Shown here: piece after piece, positions 62,838 through 64,000 of the stretch | Numbering within the stretch: the stretch's first letter is position 1 | Layout of the letters: each line of letters opens with the position of its first letter | Origin: Sphingobium limneticum | Lineage (GTDB): Bacteria; Pseudomonadota; Alphaproteobacteria; Sphingomonadales; Sphingomonadaceae | Length of the DNA stretch: 64,000 bases | Assembly (NCBI RefSeq): GCF_008710155.1 | Contig: NZ_VYPZ01000004.1 | Location: 186,001-250,000 of the forward strand | Direction: 5' to 3' | The notes under the pieces: model-generated | What the model saw: the letters and a program-made list of their open reading frames with translations, nothing else | Databases searched by the model: none | What the model was told of the DNA's origin: nothing | Translations under genes and position numbers: made by a program

Positions 62838-64000
62838 TGTCCGATTATCTGGAAAAGCTGGACCATGTCACCGACGCGGCCGACCCGGCCTATGGCGACA
62901 CGGAAATCCAGAATTATACGATCAACTTCGGCCCGCAGCATCCCGCGGCGCACGGCGTTCTGCGTCTGGTCATGGAACTGGAAGGCGAAATCGTCGAGCG
63001 CTGCGATCCGCATGTCGGCCTGCTGCATCGCGGCACCGAAAAGCTGATCGAATATAAGACCTATATGCAGGCGCTGCCCTATTTCGACCGGCTGGACTAT
63101 TGCTCGCCGCTCGGCATGGAGCATAGCTATGTGTTGGCGGTCGAAAAGCTGCTGAACTTGGAAGTGCCGGTGCGCGCGCAATATCTGCGCGTGTTCTTCG
63201 CGGAACTGACCCGCATCTGCAATCACATGCTGAACCTCGGATCGCATGTGATGGACGTCGGCGCGATGACGCCGAACCTGTGGCTGTTCGAAATTCGCGA
63301 GGATTGCCTCAACTTCTTCGAGCGTGCTTCGGGCGCCCGCATGCATTCAGCCTATTTCCGGCCGGGCGGCGTGCATCAGGATGTGCCGCTCAAGCTGTTG
63401 ACCGACATTGCCGACTGGCTCGACACGCGCCTGCCGCGTCTGTTCGAGGACGCCATGAGCCTGGTGGTCGACAACCGCATCTTCAAGCAGCGCAATGTCG
63501 ACATCGCCATCGTGAGCAAGGAAGATGCGCTCAAATGGGGCTTCTCCGGCCCCATGCTGCGCGGTTCGGGCATCGCCTGGGACATCCGCAAGGCGCAGCC
63601 CTATGATGTCTATGACCGCATGGACTTCGACATTCCAGTCGGCACCGCTTACGATTGCTATGACCGATTCATGGTCCGCGTCGAGGAAGTGCGACAGTCG
63701 GCGCGCATCATGAAACAGTGCCTCAACGAAATGCCCGAAGGGCCGATCGCCAGCTTCGACCGCAAGGTGTCGCCGCCCAAGCGCGGTGAGATGAAGCGGT
63801 CGATGGAAGCGCTGATCCACCACTTCAAGCTTTATACCGAAGGCTTCCACGTCCCGGCGGGCGAAGTCTATGTGGCGACCGAAAGCCCCAAGGGCGAATT
63901 TGGCGTCTATCTGGTCAGCGACGGCAGCAACAAGCCCTATCGCTGCAAGATCCGCCCGACCGCCTTCTCGCATCTGCAAGCTATGGACTTCATGATGAAG
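62837..64000 (+). CDS. nuoD: NADH-quinone oxidoreductase subunit D, 3'-truncated by window edge
   Basis: 388 codons are visible. Motifs: [55 protein letters not shown] and [27 protein letters not shown]. This 49-kDa subunit forms the quinone site with NuoB. TAATG overlaps the nuoC stop. The frame stays open to base 64000 and only some 15-20 residues should be missing. Confidence 0.97.
   Translation, partial: MSDYLEKLDHVTDAADPAYGDTEIQNYTINFGPQHPAAHGVLRLVMELEGEIVERCDPHVGLLHRGTEKLIEYKTYMQALPYFDRLDYCSPLGMEHSYVLAVEKLLNLEVPVRAQYLRVFFAELTRICNHMLNLGSHVMDVGAMTPNLWLFEIREDCLNFFERASGARMHSAYFRPGGVHQDVPLKLLTDIADWLDTRLPRLFEDAMSLVVDNRIFKQRNVDIAIVSKEDALKWGFSGPMLRGSGIAWDIRKAQPYDVYDRMDFDIPVGTAYDCYDRFMVRVEEVRQSARIMKQCLNEMPEGPIASFDRKVSPPKRGEMKRSMEALIHHFKLYTEGFHVPAGEVYVATESPKGEFGVYLVSDGSNKPYRCKIRPTAFSHLQAMDFMMK

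Overview
The window is a high-GC alphaproteobacterial chromosome segment, most likely from a sphingomonad (Sphingobium, Sphingomonas or a close relative). This rests on protein sequences and gene neighbourhoods: a dnaE2 mutasome polymerase, an EcfG-like sigma factor, a 6S RNA between zapA and the 5-formyl-THF cyclo-ligase gene, a DUF2842 gene, a BkdA/BkdB operon and a nuoABCD start. I see no transposase, integrase, rRNA or CRISPR array. Long open frames antisense to real genes are common because of the base composition and are left out.

Layout. 1-2288: 3' part of dnaE2. 2.5-3.3 kb: a vapBC toxin-antitoxin pair with a readable promoter/operator. 3.6-8.3 kb: a spermidine-synthase-like protein, a small DEDD exonuclease and a large secreted DUF3857/transglutaminase protein. 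The last is flanked by two copies of the exonuclease 3' end. 8.4-16.1 kb: a MoxR/DUF58/BatA/DUF4175/DUF4159 cluster on the minus strand. 16.3-19.3 kb: a TldE/TldD pair in which only TldD has a Tat signal. 19.5-24.5 kb: tRNA-Pro, a JAB-domain protein that has lost its metal ligands, thyA, a flavodoxin-like protein, two convergent CDF transporters and a lipoprotein. 24.6-31.5 kb: a terminal oxidase operon (ctaC with heme c, fused ctaD-ctaE, small membrane protein, ctaG, triheme cytochrome c, amidohydrolase), every junction a 4-nt overlap. 31.7-33.3 kb: divergent ECF sigma factor and an FNT channel. 33.3-36.5 kb: two L,D-transpeptidases around a YcbK/DUF882 protein. 36.5-39.9 kb: aspartic protease, PQQ-type sugar dehydrogenase, DUF2231 protein, SirB1-like protein.

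39.9-44.3 kb is the most unusual stretch. An EcfG-type promoter sits directly upstream of a terminator-ended, C-rich hairpin RNA candidate. Next comes a relic of a second thymidylate synthase gene, then the branched-chain keto-acid dehydrogenase operon bkdA1-bkdA2-bkdB. That operon carries two copies of a bipartite palindromic repeat, one of them translated in frame inside the E2 linker.

44.3-64 kb is mostly housekeeping: an AI-2E family permease, three tandem tRNA-Asp genes, DUF2842, 5-formyl-THF cyclo-ligase, 6S RNA, zapA, then tkt-gap-pgk and a class I aldolase (central carbon metabolism), an MFS carrier, a P1-family peptidase, thiE, a third L,D-transpeptidase coupled to an M23 endopeptidase, efp, suhB and the start of the complex I operon (nuoA-D; nuoD runs off the end).

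Three themes link regions. Sites of the form GGAAC-N17-GTT (EcfG-like) lie before the sigma gene and the candidate small RNA, and a one-mismatch version lies before the oxidase operon, suggesting one stress regulon. Several palindromic repeat families punctuate intergenic gaps and have entered one gene. Two relics (the exonuclease 3' end and the thyA 3' end) record past rearrangements.
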